Source: Candidatus Zixiibacteriota bacterium (GTDB taxonomy: Bacteria > Zixibacteria > MSB-5A5 > RBG-16-43-9). From it: a stretch of 12,955 bases of DNA. The notes under the pieces are model-generated. The model searched no databases. It was not told the DNA's origin and saw nothing but the letters and a program-made list of their open reading frames with translations. This document shows, piece after piece, positions 5,637 through 12,955 of the stretch (position 1 is its first letter; every line of letters starts with the position of its first letter). The position numbers and the translations under genes are program-made. The DNA lies in contig JAOUFL010000038.1 in assembly GCA_029858245.1 (NCBI GenBank), positions 1-12,955 on the forward strand, in the 5' to 3' direction.

Positions 5637-7133
5637 CTATCTTATCAATAGCATCTTCTTTGTTTCCTTAAAATCATTAAATTGCAAAACATAGAAATAT
5701 ATCCCGCTGCTCACCTCTTTTCCTTTCTCATCTTTACCGTCCCAGAACACCATGTAATCTCCTGACACCTTTTCCTCATCCATCAAAACCCTCACTTTTT
5801 GCCCTAATATATTATAGATAATTAGGGTGGTATGGACGGGTTCATTGAATCTTGAACCTTGGACTTTTAAGCTAAAGGGGATAGTGGTTTTGGGATTAAA
5901 GGGATTGGGATAGTTTTGTTTAAGTTCAAAACTTAAAGGTCTTTCTGGATTATCAGGGTTAGAAATACCTGTAGTAGGTCCAAGATAGTACACCTCTGTT
6001 GATTCCCGTGATGGAGCATATTCGGTTCCAACAAAAACTGCATAACCTAAGCCTCCCGAATCTAATACAAAACGAATCCAGTGAGTTGCATACGGATTAT
6101 CCAGTAACTGAGTAGATTCCCAGAAGCCTTTCTTTTTATTAGCATAAAAAGAAGCGCCTAACTGGCTTAAATTATTCCAGTTCACATGCGGGTCCCCCTG
6201 ATTGTCCAGAAATAACCACCAACCCCGTCCAATATCTGTTATCTGTTCCGGTGGATTCCATTGGGTGCTACTACTATCCCTGTAATAATACCAGAGACTA
6301 AAATCTTGATCCAGAATGGGAGAGAGAACATCAGAACCAATAAAAAGTATATGCAAAGAATTATCCCTGCCTATCCTGAAATCGCCTACCTCATCCCAGC
6401 AGTAGAAAGGATAGGAAAGGCTATCTTTAGCCCAGTTGGTCCCTCCCAAGGTATCATTCACAATATGGTAAAGAAAATCAGGTGTATAATAGAAGATATG
6501 TGCTCTACCTCCTTTTTCCACAGCCATGCGGGATATAGCTGAACTACCATAACCAATGAAAATCTCAGGTGAGACCTGCTGTTTTGTCCATTGACCGGTT
6601 GCATTGGTCATATACATAACACGATAATATTTATATCCTGATTGGAAATATTCATAGTTCCAGCTAAAATGAACATTACCCAATGAATCAGAGAAAAGGT
6701 TATCCCCGGTAGCATAGCCGGCACTGGAATCTATCTTTATCACCTCCCAGTTCATAGTGTCGTTGGTGTAATAGAGAGTATCTCCGCAAGCATAAATACA
6801 ATGGATTAACTCATTTTTTACATCTATACCCCATAGGTGCGGACAATAAAGCGTGACTTTGAATGCAGGATTTCCAATCTCAACAGGGGCTGACCAATCA
6901 CTACCTTTTTCCTTAGTTAAAAGAAACTCAGTTACATTTGTCGTATAGGGCTTTGGGTTCTGCCAGTAGATTAAGTAGATTTTATCGTTTTCATCTATCT
7001 CCATAAGATTTACTATTCCGTTATCACAGGAATCATATGATAATCGCGATATTTCAGCCCCCTCCCACTGAGAAAAAGCCAGGATCGGGAAAAAGAACAG
7101 CAAAACCAAAGTTAGATAAAGCAACTTCCCCAT
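5637..7133 (-). CDS. Secreted beta-propeller protein with type IX-like C-terminal sorting domain
   Basis: A 498-residue exported protein. It has a signal peptide (1-21, MGKLLYLTLV... ending AFS). Seven similar strand motifs of the form 'D..G.(V/A)H...' recur 45-57 residues apart: 47-57, 104-115, 149-160, 206-217, 255-266, 310-321 and 358-369. This predicts a seven-bladed, sialidase- or BNR-like propeller, but no catalytic residues are evident. Residues 402-498 are a C-terminal sorting domain of the FlgD/type IX kind: 'FELKQNYPNPFNPKTTIPF', 'IIYNILGQKVR', 'FWDGKDEKGKEVSSGIYFY' and a terminal 'KKMLLIR'. The product is therefore likely to cross the outer membrane and be surface-attached or released. 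A short insertion at about 423-434 comes from heptamer repeats in the DNA. No Shine-Dalgarno is visible before the ATG. It starts a two-gene unit behind its own promoter. Confidence 0.88.
   Translation of the reverse strand: MGKLLYLTLVLLFFFPILAFSQWEGAEISRLSYDSCDNGIVNLMEIDENDKIYLIYWQNPKPYTTNVTEFLLTKEKGSDWSAPVEIGNPAFKVTLYCPHLWGIDVKNELIHCIYACGDTLYYTNDTMNWEVIKIDSSAGYATGDNLFSDSLGNVHFSWNYEYFQSGYKYYRVMYMTNATGQWTKQQVSPEIFIGYGSSAISRMAVEKGGRAHIFYYTPDFLYHIVNDTLGGTNWAKDSLSYPFYCWDEVGDFRIGRDNSLHILFIGSDVLSPILDQDFSLWYYYRDSSSTQWNPPEQITDIGRGWWLFLDNQGDPHVNWNNLSQLGASFYANKKKGFWESTQLLDNPYATHWIRFVLDSGGLGYAVFVGTEYAPSRESTEVYYLGPTTGISNPDNPERPLSFELKQNYPNPFNPKTTIPFSLKVQGSRFNEPVHTTLIIYNILGQKVRVLMDEEKVSGDYMVFWDGKDEKGKEVSSGIYFYVLQFNDFKETKKMLLIR
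5840..5867. repeat. Degenerate heptamer repeat inside the sorting-domain coding region
   Basis: Four consecutive seven-base units on the plus strand, gttcatt, gaatctt, gaacctt and ggacttt, vary around GAAC(C/T)TT. On the coding strand they translate as part of 'KVQGSRFNE' (about residues 423-431), an insertion between the conserved 'IPFSL' and 'LIIYNILG' segments. Heptamer arrays of this kind, translating as KVQGSRF-like peptides, recur in Bacteroidota-type genomes (recalled, not searched). Confidence 0.45.
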
Positions 7134-7178
7134 TTTTCAAAGGCTTTATGTTATTATATAAATTTCTCTATATAATTA

Positions 7179-7207
7179 TTTTTAAACTTCAGGAAAGCTT
7201 TTGTCAA
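7179..7207 (-). promoter_or_regulatory. Promoter for the secreted propeller/dockerin gene pair
   Basis: A perfect TTGACA (7207-7202, minus strand) is followed by a 17-base spacer and TAAAAA (7184-7179), which matches the -10 consensus at four of six positions in a run of A and T. The predicted leader is about 38 bases to the ATG at 7133. The remaining gap back to thiL (7208-7355) shows no gene and no convincing terminator. Confidence 0.5.
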
Positions 7208-7355
7208 GGGAAAAATGTTGTTTATGGAAAATTATGAGATTGTATTTAAAAAAACTTAAATGTGTTTTTATGCTTTTCATTCGTGAGGGAATCAATACTG
7301 CAGTTTAATATTTTTGTTGAAAAACAAGCTAACAGTAAGCAGTAGTTTTTTGATT

Positions 7356-8360
7356 TTAAAAGTGAATATACCCCGTCTTTTTTAATACCCTGACTCTACC
7401 ATCCTTACTCTTAATTCTGACTCCAGCTTTTTCTTCTCTGATCTCTCCAATCATACTAACCCGGAACTTTCCGTGGGAAACCTTTTCGAGCTTTTTTTCT
7501 TCTTCAGGATTCAAGGTAAAGAGAAGCTCATATTCCTCGCCTGAGCTCAAGGCAGTATTCAGGGGAGAGAGATTTAAAAGCTTGCAGCCCTTGATGATAT
7601 TAGAATTAATTGGTATTTTATCTGCATAAATTAACGCACCTTTTTGGCTTCCTTCACAAATATGATATAAATCAGAAGATAATCCATCACTGATATCAAT
7701 CATTGAGGTGAGCTTTAGATTCTTCACTAAAAACCTTGCCTCTTTTATTCTGGGGTAAGGGGTAAGATGCTTTTCGGTAATAACTGACCTGGTAATAACC
7801 ATTCTTCTCTTACCTGAACATCTCTTTAAGTATTTTAACCCAAACTCAGACCCACCCAGATCACCTGTCACATATATCAAATCGCCTGTTTTTGCTCCTG
7901 CTCTGGTCTTGTACAGCTTTTTCTCAACCTCACCCAGAAGAGAGATGGTTATAACCAGACCTCCGGCAGATGTAAATAAATCCCCACCCACAATAGGGCA
8001 GTTAAATTCAGAGGAAAGTTTTTTAATGCCGGAATATAGCTTGAGGATATTTTCAGCTTTTGTCTTTTCGGGAATACCCAGTGAAACAAGACCAGCTACG
8101 GGTATTCCGCCAACGGCGGCAATATCGCTCAGATTTGCTGCCATGCTTTTCCAGCCTGCGTCTTCGAAGGAAGAGTATTTCAAGTCGAAATGTACTTTCT
8201 CCATAAGGGAATCCGTGGTGAATATTAATACCTTATTAGCGGAGCTTTTCAGGATAGCAGCATCATCCCCGATGTTCACGATCACCCTTTTATCTTTAAC
8301 TGCAATCTTATTCTTGATTAACTCAATCAACCCGAACTCGCCAATTTCTTTTAATTCCAT
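7356..8360 (-). CDS. thiL: Thiamine-monophosphate kinase
   Basis: ThiL phosphorylates thiamine monophosphate with ATP to make thiamine diphosphate, the active cofactor. It belongs to the PurM/SelD-like ATP-binding superfamily and acts in the cytosol. From the ATG at 8360 the protein is 334 residues, normal for the family, and begins 'MELKEIGEFGLIELI', the usual ThiL N terminus. Conserved blocks are IGDDAA, TTDSLMEKVHFD, NLSDIAAVGG, VGGDLFTS, TGDLGGS, MIDISDGLSSDL and SGEEYELLFTL. Alternative starts are a GTG at 8387, which overlaps the upstream stop as GTGA and has AGGA four bases before it, and a TTG at 8411. The GTG would add nine residues and may be the true initiation site by coupling; homology favours the ATG. 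No other thiamine gene is in the window. Confidence 0.93.
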   Translation of the reverse strand: MELKEIGEFGLIELIKNKIAVKDKRVIVNIGDDAAILKSSANKVLIFTTDSLMEKVHFDLKYSSFEDAGWKSMAANLSDIAAVGGIPVAGLVSLGIPEKTKAENILKLYSGIKKLSSEFNCPIVGGDLFTSAGGLVITISLLGEVEKKLYKTRAGAKTGDLIYVTGDLGGSEFGLKYLKRCSGKRRMVITRSVITEKHLTPYPRIKEARFLVKNLKLTSMIDISDGLSSDLYHICEGSQKGALIYADKIPINSNIIKGCKLLNLSPLNTALSSGEEYELLFTLNPEEEKKLEKVSHGKFRVSMIGEIREEKAGVRIKSKDGRVRVLKKTGYIHF

Positions 8361-8383
8361 TTTAAGTATCCGGTTTTTAATAA

Positions 8384-9874
8384 TCACTCTATCCTGTAAG
8401 GGCTGTTCCAATAAAAACGAGTGATACCTCTTTGTGTACTGAAAAAAATATAATCTCCATCTAACAGTAAGTCCTGAATATTATTTTCTAAAAGTCCGTC
8501 TTCTTTAAAATATCCTTTCCATAACCCCCTTTTCCTATCCAATCTCCATACGCCCAGAATCGTTCCCACCCAGATATTTTCATCATCGCATACGATTTTA
8601 GTTACCTCGGAGCCGGGATAGGTAACAGGCGACTGGTATACCTTTCGATCTTTTGTTTTCAGGTTTACTCCTAAAACAGCATCTGTGGTTCCAAACCAGA
8701 GCTCGTCTTTATATTTAAAAACAGCTTTTACCCAGAAGCCCAAAGACCCTTCGGGAATATTAAATCTAATCAGCTCGCTTGAGGCTTTATTTAACTGAAA
8801 AGCACCCTTTTCCGTTCCCATCCAGACAAAATGCGAATCTTTTTCAATCGAGTAAATATGAACTCCTTTGATCTGGTCATCTTTTACCCGAACAATAGAA
8901 TCCCTTTTAGGGAGATAAAAATTCAATCCCCAGCTGGTTCCTATCCAGAGAATATTCTCGTCAGCTTTTAAGGATGTGACCTGGTCATTCCACAATCCTT
9001 TGAAAGTATTATAAGCTTTCCAGCTATCTTTTTTCTTGTCGTAACGCAACAAACCACTTGTGGTTCCAATCCAGACATAATGGGAGTCTTTTTCCATACA
9101 GGTAACTTCTCTGCTGGAGAGCTCTTTCAGGGAATTGGAGTCAAAATATCCCCATTTCCCCTCTTTACGATTATACCTGGTTATCCCAAAATCTCCATAA
9201 TAATAAGTTCTACCTCCAAACCAGAGATTATTACCATCTCGTAGCAGGGCGTTAACATCCTCATTATAAAGACCGATACTGAACATCTTCAGCTCCGAAT
9301 AACGCAGCGACGCAACCCCGGCATTTAACCCCCAGGTACCTATCCACAAGCCCCCCCACTGATCAAAAAGATAATCTGTAACCTTATACCTGTTCAGGTA
9401 GATATCGGTGATATACCCTTCAGGATAAAAAGAATACCCGAAGTCCATAAAGAATGAAGGAAAGCTGAAGTTACTTGAATCCCTGTGCACAAGTTGATAA
9501 GGAAAATCACCCCCATAACTGAAATCCCCAAAGGAGATGTTATATCTGCAGATTCCGGAATAAGTTTTTATCCAGAGCTGGTTTCCACTCGCATCATAAG
9601 CCAGAAGCTCGACCCGGTTATCTAATAACCCATCGCTTTCAGTTAAAGGCTCTAACCAGCTGTCTGCAAAAAAATCATATCTTGATATTCCGCCTGTAGT
9701 TCCAAAGTAAATGTAGTTGAAATCCCTGGCTATTGATGTTACATATCTTAAAACCGTATAGCTAATCCAATCACCTGGATAATAGGGAGGCTTACAATAG
9801 GAATTAGAAGAAAAAAACAGTGACAACAAAAATACAATAAGAGAAAGCAAAATTATAATTATAACCTTCTTCAT
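8384..9874 (-). CDS. Exported Reg_prop-type beta-propeller protein without a signalling domain
   Basis: A 496-residue protein from the ATG at 9874, which has AGAGG six bases upstream; a TTG one codon earlier is less likely. The N terminus (2-22) is a strongly hydrophobic signal peptide or membrane anchor. The Cys at 27 is not in a lipobox. Ten repeats of the two-component-regulator propeller type follow, with cores of the form (L/V)W(I/F)GT..G(L/I).RY(D/N): about 54-67, 99-112, 175-183, 216-234, 266-279, 308-320, 349-362, 391-404, 433-446 and 475-488. In Bacteroides hybrid two-component systems such propellers form the periplasmic sensor for glycans. Here the protein ends right after the last repeat, with no transmembrane or kinase part. 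It could be a stand-alone sensor, an adhesin or part of a surface complex. Its stop overlaps an in-frame GTG upstream of thiL. Confidence 0.85.
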   Translation of the reverse strand: MKKVIIIILLSLIVFLLSLFFSSNSYCKPPYYPGDWISYTVLRYVTSIARDFNYIYFGTTGGISRYDFFADSWLEPLTESDGLLDNRVELLAYDASGNQLWIKTYSGICRYNISFGDFSYGGDFPYQLVHRDSSNFSFPSFFMDFGYSFYPEGYITDIYLNRYKVTDYLFDQWGGLWIGTWGLNAGVASLRYSELKMFSIGLYNEDVNALLRDGNNLWFGGRTYYYGDFGITRYNRKEGKWGYFDSNSLKELSSREVTCMEKDSHYVWIGTTSGLLRYDKKKDSWKAYNTFKGLWNDQVTSLKADENILWIGTSWGLNFYLPKRDSIVRVKDDQIKGVHIYSIEKDSHFVWMGTEKGAFQLNKASSELIRFNIPEGSLGFWVKAVFKYKDELWFGTTDAVLGVNLKTKDRKVYQSPVTYPGSEVTKIVCDDENIWVGTILGVWRLDRKRGLWKGYFKEDGLLENNIQDLLLDGDYIFFSTQRGITRFYWNSPYRIE

Positions 9875-9904
9875 CAAAAGCCTCTTAGTTTTGAAAAGGA
9901 ATGT

Positions 9905-9928
9905 GGAGTGTAAAGCTTCAGCTTTACC
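9905..9928 (+). repeat. REP-like palindrome, copy 1 (plus orientation)
   Basis: A 24-base unit: GGAGT, then the perfect stem GTAAAGCT (9910-9917), a two-base loop TC, and AGCTTTAC (9920-9927). It pairs with the unit at 9953-9976, which lies in the opposite orientation. The GGA-x-TG head and the CTTCAG core are shared by both. Confidence 0.65.
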
Positions 9929-9952
9929 TCAAATAACCTATTAAATTCAATT

Positions 9953-9976
9953 GGCAAACCTGAAGGTTCGCATTCC
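9953..9976 (-). repeat. REP-like palindrome, copy 2 (minus orientation)
   Basis: Read on the minus strand this 24-base unit has GGAAT, stem GCGAACCT, loop TC and AGGTTTGC. It aligns without gaps to the unit at 9905-9928 with six differences. Four of these are two compensating base-pair swaps in the stem (T-A to C-G and G-C to C-G), and one turns an A-T pair into G-T. The two copies therefore preserve a hairpin, not just a sequence. Confidence 0.65.
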
Positions 9977-9995
9977 AGAATCTCTCCAAAAACTC

Positions 9996-11192
9996 TTAAT
10001 ACTTATCATTCAAAAAATCAAAAGCCACCTGAGCCAAAAGAGCAGAACCTATCTCTATTGATTTCTCATCCACTTTCCATTTAGGATGATGCCAGGGATA
10101 AACCGCACCAATCATCTCGTTTCTGGTGCCCAAATTGATAAACGAACCCGGGACCCTCTTGAGATAATAGGCAAAATCCTCACCACCCATAACAGGGTCT
10201 TTAATTTCGTGAATTGTACCTTTACCCAAAAGTTTCTTTGCCGAGCTTCTGACTAGATCTGTCATCTTGGGATCGTTGACCAAAACCGGATAACCCCTGT
10301 CATATTCCAGTTCATATCCTGCTCCAAAACTCTTGCATACACCAGAGATTATCTCTTTCAATAACACCGGAATCTTTTTTGCTATATTTCCATCCAGAGT
10401 CCTAGCCGTTCCTTTCAAAACCACCTTATCGCAGATGACATTCCTTGCAGCCCCTCCCTCTATCACTCCCACGCTTACAACCACTGGTTTTAGAGAGCTT
10501 ATCCTGCGACTGGGTATCGTCTGCAACGCTTGAATAACAGCAGAACTCACTACAACAGCATCAACACCCTCCTGAGGTCTGGCTGCATGACCTCCCTTAC
10601 CCTTTATGATTATGTTGAAATCAATTATATGCGCCATTATGGGACCATCTTTGACTCCGATTTTACCAGCTTTAATACTTGAATCACAATGAAGACCGAA
10701 TATTCCATCAACATCAGGATTTTTCAGAACACCTGCTTTGATCATAGGCAATGCTCCGCCCGGGAAGAACTCTTCGCTGGGCTGGAAGATAAATTTTACC
10801 TTTCCAGTCAATTCATTTTTTAAACTCGATAAAATCTTAGCCGCACCTATAACACAGGTCATATGCACATCATGCCCGCAGGCATGCATCCTTCCCAGAT
10901 TTTTGGATTTAAAAGGAAGATTGGTTAACTCGGTAATAGGTAGAGCATCCAGATCTGCCCTCAAAGCCATTGTTTTCCCTTTCTTATTCGTATTCAACAA
11001 AGCCACCACACCCGTCTTAGCCACTCCTTTTTTAAACTTTAGCCCTAACTTCTTTAATTCCCTTGCAATAATATCCGATGTCTTGTATTCAGTATAGCCT
11101 ATCTCAGGGTATTGATGAAGTTCTCTTCTTAATTTCACAAGAGAAGGAAAAAACTTTTTGGATAATGATTTTATCTTTTCCTCAATCTCCAT
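9996..11192 (-). CDS. M20-family metal-dependent amidohydrolase (N-acyl-amino-acid or hippurate hydrolase type)
   Basis: A 398-residue cytosolic peptidase-M20D-type enzyme that hydrolyses an amide bond, typically releasing an amino acid from an N-acyl amino acid. Motifs: RADLDALPI (78-86), MHACGHDVHM (102-111) with metal ligands C105 and H107, QPSEE (137-141) with catalytic and metal-binding glutamates, GLHCD (166-170) with H168, the dimerisation-domain GKGGHAARP (198-206), GGEDFAYYL (336-344) and HHPKWKVDE (368-376), where H368 or H369 would be the last ligand. The set is complete, so the enzyme should be active. The cysteine ligand is the mark of the M20D branch, whose substrates include N-acetyl-diaminopimelate, hippurate and indole-acetyl amino acids. 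The exact substrate cannot be read. Upstream AAGGAGG four bases before the ATG is an excellent ribosome binding site. It lies 21 bases after nnr, in one operon. Confidence 0.93.
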   Translation of the reverse strand: MEIEEKIKSLSKKFFPSLVKLRRELHQYPEIGYTEYKTSDIIARELKKLGLKFKKGVAKTGVVALLNTNKKGKTMALRADLDALPITELTNLPFKSKNLGRMHACGHDVHMTCVIGAAKILSSLKNELTGKVKFIFQPSEEFFPGGALPMIKAGVLKNPDVDGIFGLHCDSSIKAGKIGVKDGPIMAHIIDFNIIIKGKGGHAARPQEGVDAVVVSSAVIQALQTIPSRRISSLKPVVVSVGVIEGGAARNVICDKVVLKGTARTLDGNIAKKIPVLLKEIISGVCKSFGAGYELEYDRGYPVLVNDPKMTDLVRSSAKKLLGKGTIHEIKDPVMGGEDFAYYLKRVPGSFINLGTRNEMIGAVYPWHHPKWKVDEKSIEIGSALLAQVAFDFLNDKY

Positions 11193-11213
11193 GGATCCTC
11201 CTTAAATAATAAG

Positions 11214-12791
11214 TCACTCTTTTGTTGTTAACTTTTTTAACACCTCTGGCAACTTCTCCATCATATCCCCGGCAATCATCCCCATCTCCCCTTTTTCCTC
11301 TTTAGCTAAATCTCCGCAAAGCCCGTGGATATAAACTCCGGACAAGGCTGATTCGAGCATACTTTTTTTAATATCCTGATTTTTTTGAAAAATCATCTGT
11401 GCTAAAAGCCCCACTATAATTCCTGTCAGAACATCGCCTGAGCCTGCAGTAGCCATACCAGCATTGCCTGTGGGATTAACGTAAACCTGTCCTTCAGGCT
11501 CACCGATTATTGTAGGTGCTCCCTTGAAGACTAATACACAGTTAAATTTTTTGGCTGATTCCCTGGCATATTTTATTCGATCTTTTTCTATTTCATCTAT
11601 GGGGACATTAATCAATCTTGATAATTCACCTATATGCGGAGTCAGAATAAGAGGAGCCTTTGCCTGATTCAAGATTGAAGAATCCTTGGCAATTGCATTT
11701 AATCCATCTGCATCAATAACCATAGGCAGCTCAATTCTGGTAACCAGTCTTCTGATCAGCTCTATTGTCTCAAAATGCTGACCCAGACCCGGACCCAAAG
11801 CCACGCAATCAGCCCATTTCAAAATCTGCATAATCTCACCCAGACCCCGAAGAGCAAGTGCTCCTCTTTTTTTAACATCCGGCAAGGGCTTGGTCATAAC
11901 CTCGGTCAGCTTTATCTCGAAGATCTCATTCAAAGTTTTAGGAGCACCAAGAATCGCCATCCCAGCACCAGCTTTTAAACAGGATAAAGAAGCCAGAGTT
12001 GCCGCACCGGTCATCCCGGTTGAGCCGGCTATGAGAAAAACTTTACCGCAAGTGCCTTTGTGGGCATCACCCGGACGCTCTGGAAGTATATTTTTTACCT
12101 CTTCTTCGGTTATTAAATTTAGATTTAACTTCTGCTCATCAATCACCTTTTGTGGAACACCAATATCTATAACCTCAACTTTTCCGCAAAAGCTTTTACC
12201 CGGGAAGAAAAACTGCCCTACTTTAGGAAGTCCCATAGTAGAGGTAGCAGTAGCCTTAACACAAATACCCTCAACTGAACCTGTATCTGCCTCTAAGCCT
12301 GAGGGGATATCAATGGATAAAACTTTTATCCCGGATGAATTGATAAGCTGAATTACCTCTTCTTCCAATCCGGTTGCTTTACCTTTGAATCCAGTCCCGA
12401 AGATGGCATCCACAATCAGGTCAGCTTTAAGTTCAGCAGGAAGCTCTTTTTCTTTAGAGACCTGTTTTATGGTAAGTTTCAGGCCAACAGCTTTTTTCAG
12501 ATTGGTCAAGGCATCACCTTTAACCTCTTCCTTTTTCCCTAAAAGGTAGAATTCTACTTTCGCACCCCACCTGGACAGATATCTGCCCACTACAAACCCA
12601 TCCCCACCATTGTTCCCCTTTCCGCAGAAGATTATAACTTTTTTGCCCTTGACTTTTTCATCTAAAATCTTTTTCCCGACCAGAGCAGAGCCCAAGCCGG
12701 CTTTCTCCATAAGCTCCAAACCAGGGATACCTATCTTTTCGATAGTTATCTTATCTATCTTTCTCATCTGGTCTGAGGTAACTAATCTCAT
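11214..12791 (-). CDS. nnr: Bifunctional NAD(P)HX repair enzyme: NAD(P)H-hydrate epimerase and ADP-dependent dehydratase
   Basis: This enzyme repairs hydrated NADH and NADPH. The N-terminal YjeF_N domain epimerises R- to S-NAD(P)HX and the C-terminal ribokinase-like domain dehydrates S-NAD(P)HX using ADP. The 525-residue length is standard for the fused form. N-terminal domain (about 1-220): MRLVTSDQMRKID, CGKGNNGGDGFVV (56-68) with the NxxD core, GTGFKG (132-137) and DIPSGLEADTG (161-171). C-terminal domain (about 235-515): GDAHKGTCGKVFLIAGS (241-257), LGPGLG (332-337), VIDADGLNA (358-366), LTPHIGEL (383-390) and NAGMATAGSGDVLTG (443-457) with catalytic D453. All key residues are present. 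The ATG overlaps the pyrF stop as ATGA, a sign of coupled translation; AGAGGGG provides the ribosome binding site. Confidence 0.96.
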   Translation of the reverse strand: MRLVTSDQMRKIDKITIEKIGIPGLELMEKAGLGSALVGKKILDEKVKGKKVIIFCGKGNNGGDGFVVGRYLSRWGAKVEFYLLGKKEEVKGDALTNLKKAVGLKLTIKQVSKEKELPAELKADLIVDAIFGTGFKGKATGLEEEVIQLINSSGIKVLSIDIPSGLEADTGSVEGICVKATATSTMGLPKVGQFFFPGKSFCGKVEVIDIGVPQKVIDEQKLNLNLITEEEVKNILPERPGDAHKGTCGKVFLIAGSTGMTGAATLASLSCLKAGAGMAILGAPKTLNEIFEIKLTEVMTKPLPDVKKRGALALRGLGEIMQILKWADCVALGPGLGQHFETIELIRRLVTRIELPMVIDADGLNAIAKDSSILNQAKAPLILTPHIGELSRLINVPIDEIEKDRIKYARESAKKFNCVLVFKGAPTIIGEPEGQVYVNPTGNAGMATAGSGDVLTGIIVGLLAQMIFQKNQDIKKSMLESALSGVYIHGLCGDLAKEEKGEMGMIAGDMMEKLPEVLKKLTTKE

Positions 12792-12955
12792 CCTCCCCTC
12801 TTTTCTCTATATAAGTTGAATTCATTCCTTAATCTTTCAGCTTCCCCTCTTGCAGCTTCGGCAAAATCCTTCTCAGACGAAGCATAGATAACCCCCCTGG
12901 AAGAATTGATTATAGCTAATTCACCATTCTTGCCAGTGCCGTATTTAACCGTTTT
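12788..12955 (-). CDS. pyrF: Orotidine 5'-phosphate decarboxylase, C-terminal end only
   Basis: The first 168 bases read on the minus strand give 55 codons and a TGA; the rest of the gene lies beyond the right edge. The peptide contains 'LAIINSSRGVIYAS' (about 13-26 of the visible part), the phosphate-binding 'NSSRx(I/V)xYA' segment of the type 2 PyrF family, then 'DFAEAARGEAERLRNEFN', the usual final helix. PyrF makes UMP from OMP, the last step of pyrimidine synthesis. The TGA overlaps the ATG of nnr. With only the tail visible, completeness cannot be judged. Confidence 0.85.
   Translation of the reverse strand, partial: KTVKYGTGKNGELAIINSSRGVIYASSEKDFAEAARGEAERLRNEFNLYREKRGG

Larger units (their letters stand above)
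9878..9995. other. Intergenic region between the amidohydrolase and the Reg_prop protein
   Basis: These 118 bases hold the facing REP-like pair and little else. A weak minus-strand promoter can be drawn inside the gap, but its -10 box matches only three of six positions, so I do not call it. Confidence 0.5.

Noticed and set aside
5027..7356. Exact 13-base match AGTTTTTTGATTT at 5027-5039 and 7344-7356
   Set aside because: The sequence is low-complexity T-rich DNA; one copy overlaps the thiL stop and the other lies above a promoter. Chance is a sufficient explanation.
7325..7357. Possible terminator after thiL
   Set aside because: Only a three-base stem (GCT/AGC) can be drawn near the T run, too weak to call.
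9794..9796. Lipoprotein signal at Cys27 of the Reg_prop protein
   Set aside because: The preceding residues are N-S-Y, not a lipobox, so lipid attachment is not supported.
1..12955. Defence, phage, CRISPR, tRNA or transposase genes
   Set aside because: I looked on both strands and found no spaced direct repeats, cloverleaf sequence, integrase or transposase motifs.

Overview
All ten recognisable genes lie on the minus strand; the plus-strand open frames are shadows of them. The window suggests an uncultivated, probably anaerobic bacterium of the FCB group (Fibrobacterota-Chlorobi-Bacteroidota and allied candidate phyla such as Zixibacteria, KSB1 or WOR-3). The grounds are a secreted protein with a 'QNYPNPFNP...' type IX-like C-terminal sorting domain, a one-repeat dockerin-like tail on another secreted protein, a ten-repeat Reg_prop-type protein, and one promoter resembling the Bacteroidota form. 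The phylum is an inference; nothing here fixes it.

In the direction of transcription (high to low coordinates) the layout is as follows. (1) A housekeeping operon: the last 55 codons of pyrF, overlapping by four bases (ATGA) with nnr, a full-length bifunctional NAD(P)HX repair enzyme, then an M20-family amidohydrolase 21 bp later. (2) A 118-bp gap (9878-9995) with two palindromic, REP-like elements facing each other; they differ by compensatory changes in their stems. (3) An exported propeller protein overlapping thiL (thiamine-monophosphate kinase). (4) A 222-bp gap with a good TTGACA promoter, then two secreted-protein genes: a predicted seven-bladed propeller with a sorting domain, and a small protein that joins a subtilase-prodomain-like N terminus directly to a dockerin-like calcium loop, interrupted by an in-frame TAA. 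A hairpin terminator follows. (5) A second TTGACA promoter and a leader hairpin precede a 63-residue zinc-ribbon gene, followed by ybbR (membrane-anchored, CdaR-like) and tsaD, which are one base apart. (6) A promoter with a perfect TATAAT precedes a very large sensory protein (GTG start at 2630) with five PAS domains and at least one and a half GAF domains; it runs off the left edge, so its output domain is not seen.

Most of the window is ordinary metabolism and tRNA modification (pyrimidine synthesis, metabolite repair, thiamine, t6A) interleaved with surface or secreted proteins. I see no CRISPR array, phage, transposase, toxin-antitoxin pair or classical defence system. The least ordinary parts are the covarying palindrome pair, the prodomain-dockerin remnant with its single nonsense codon, a heptamer-repeat insertion inside the sorting domain, and the inverted repeat and leader structure flanking the small zinc-ribbon gene.
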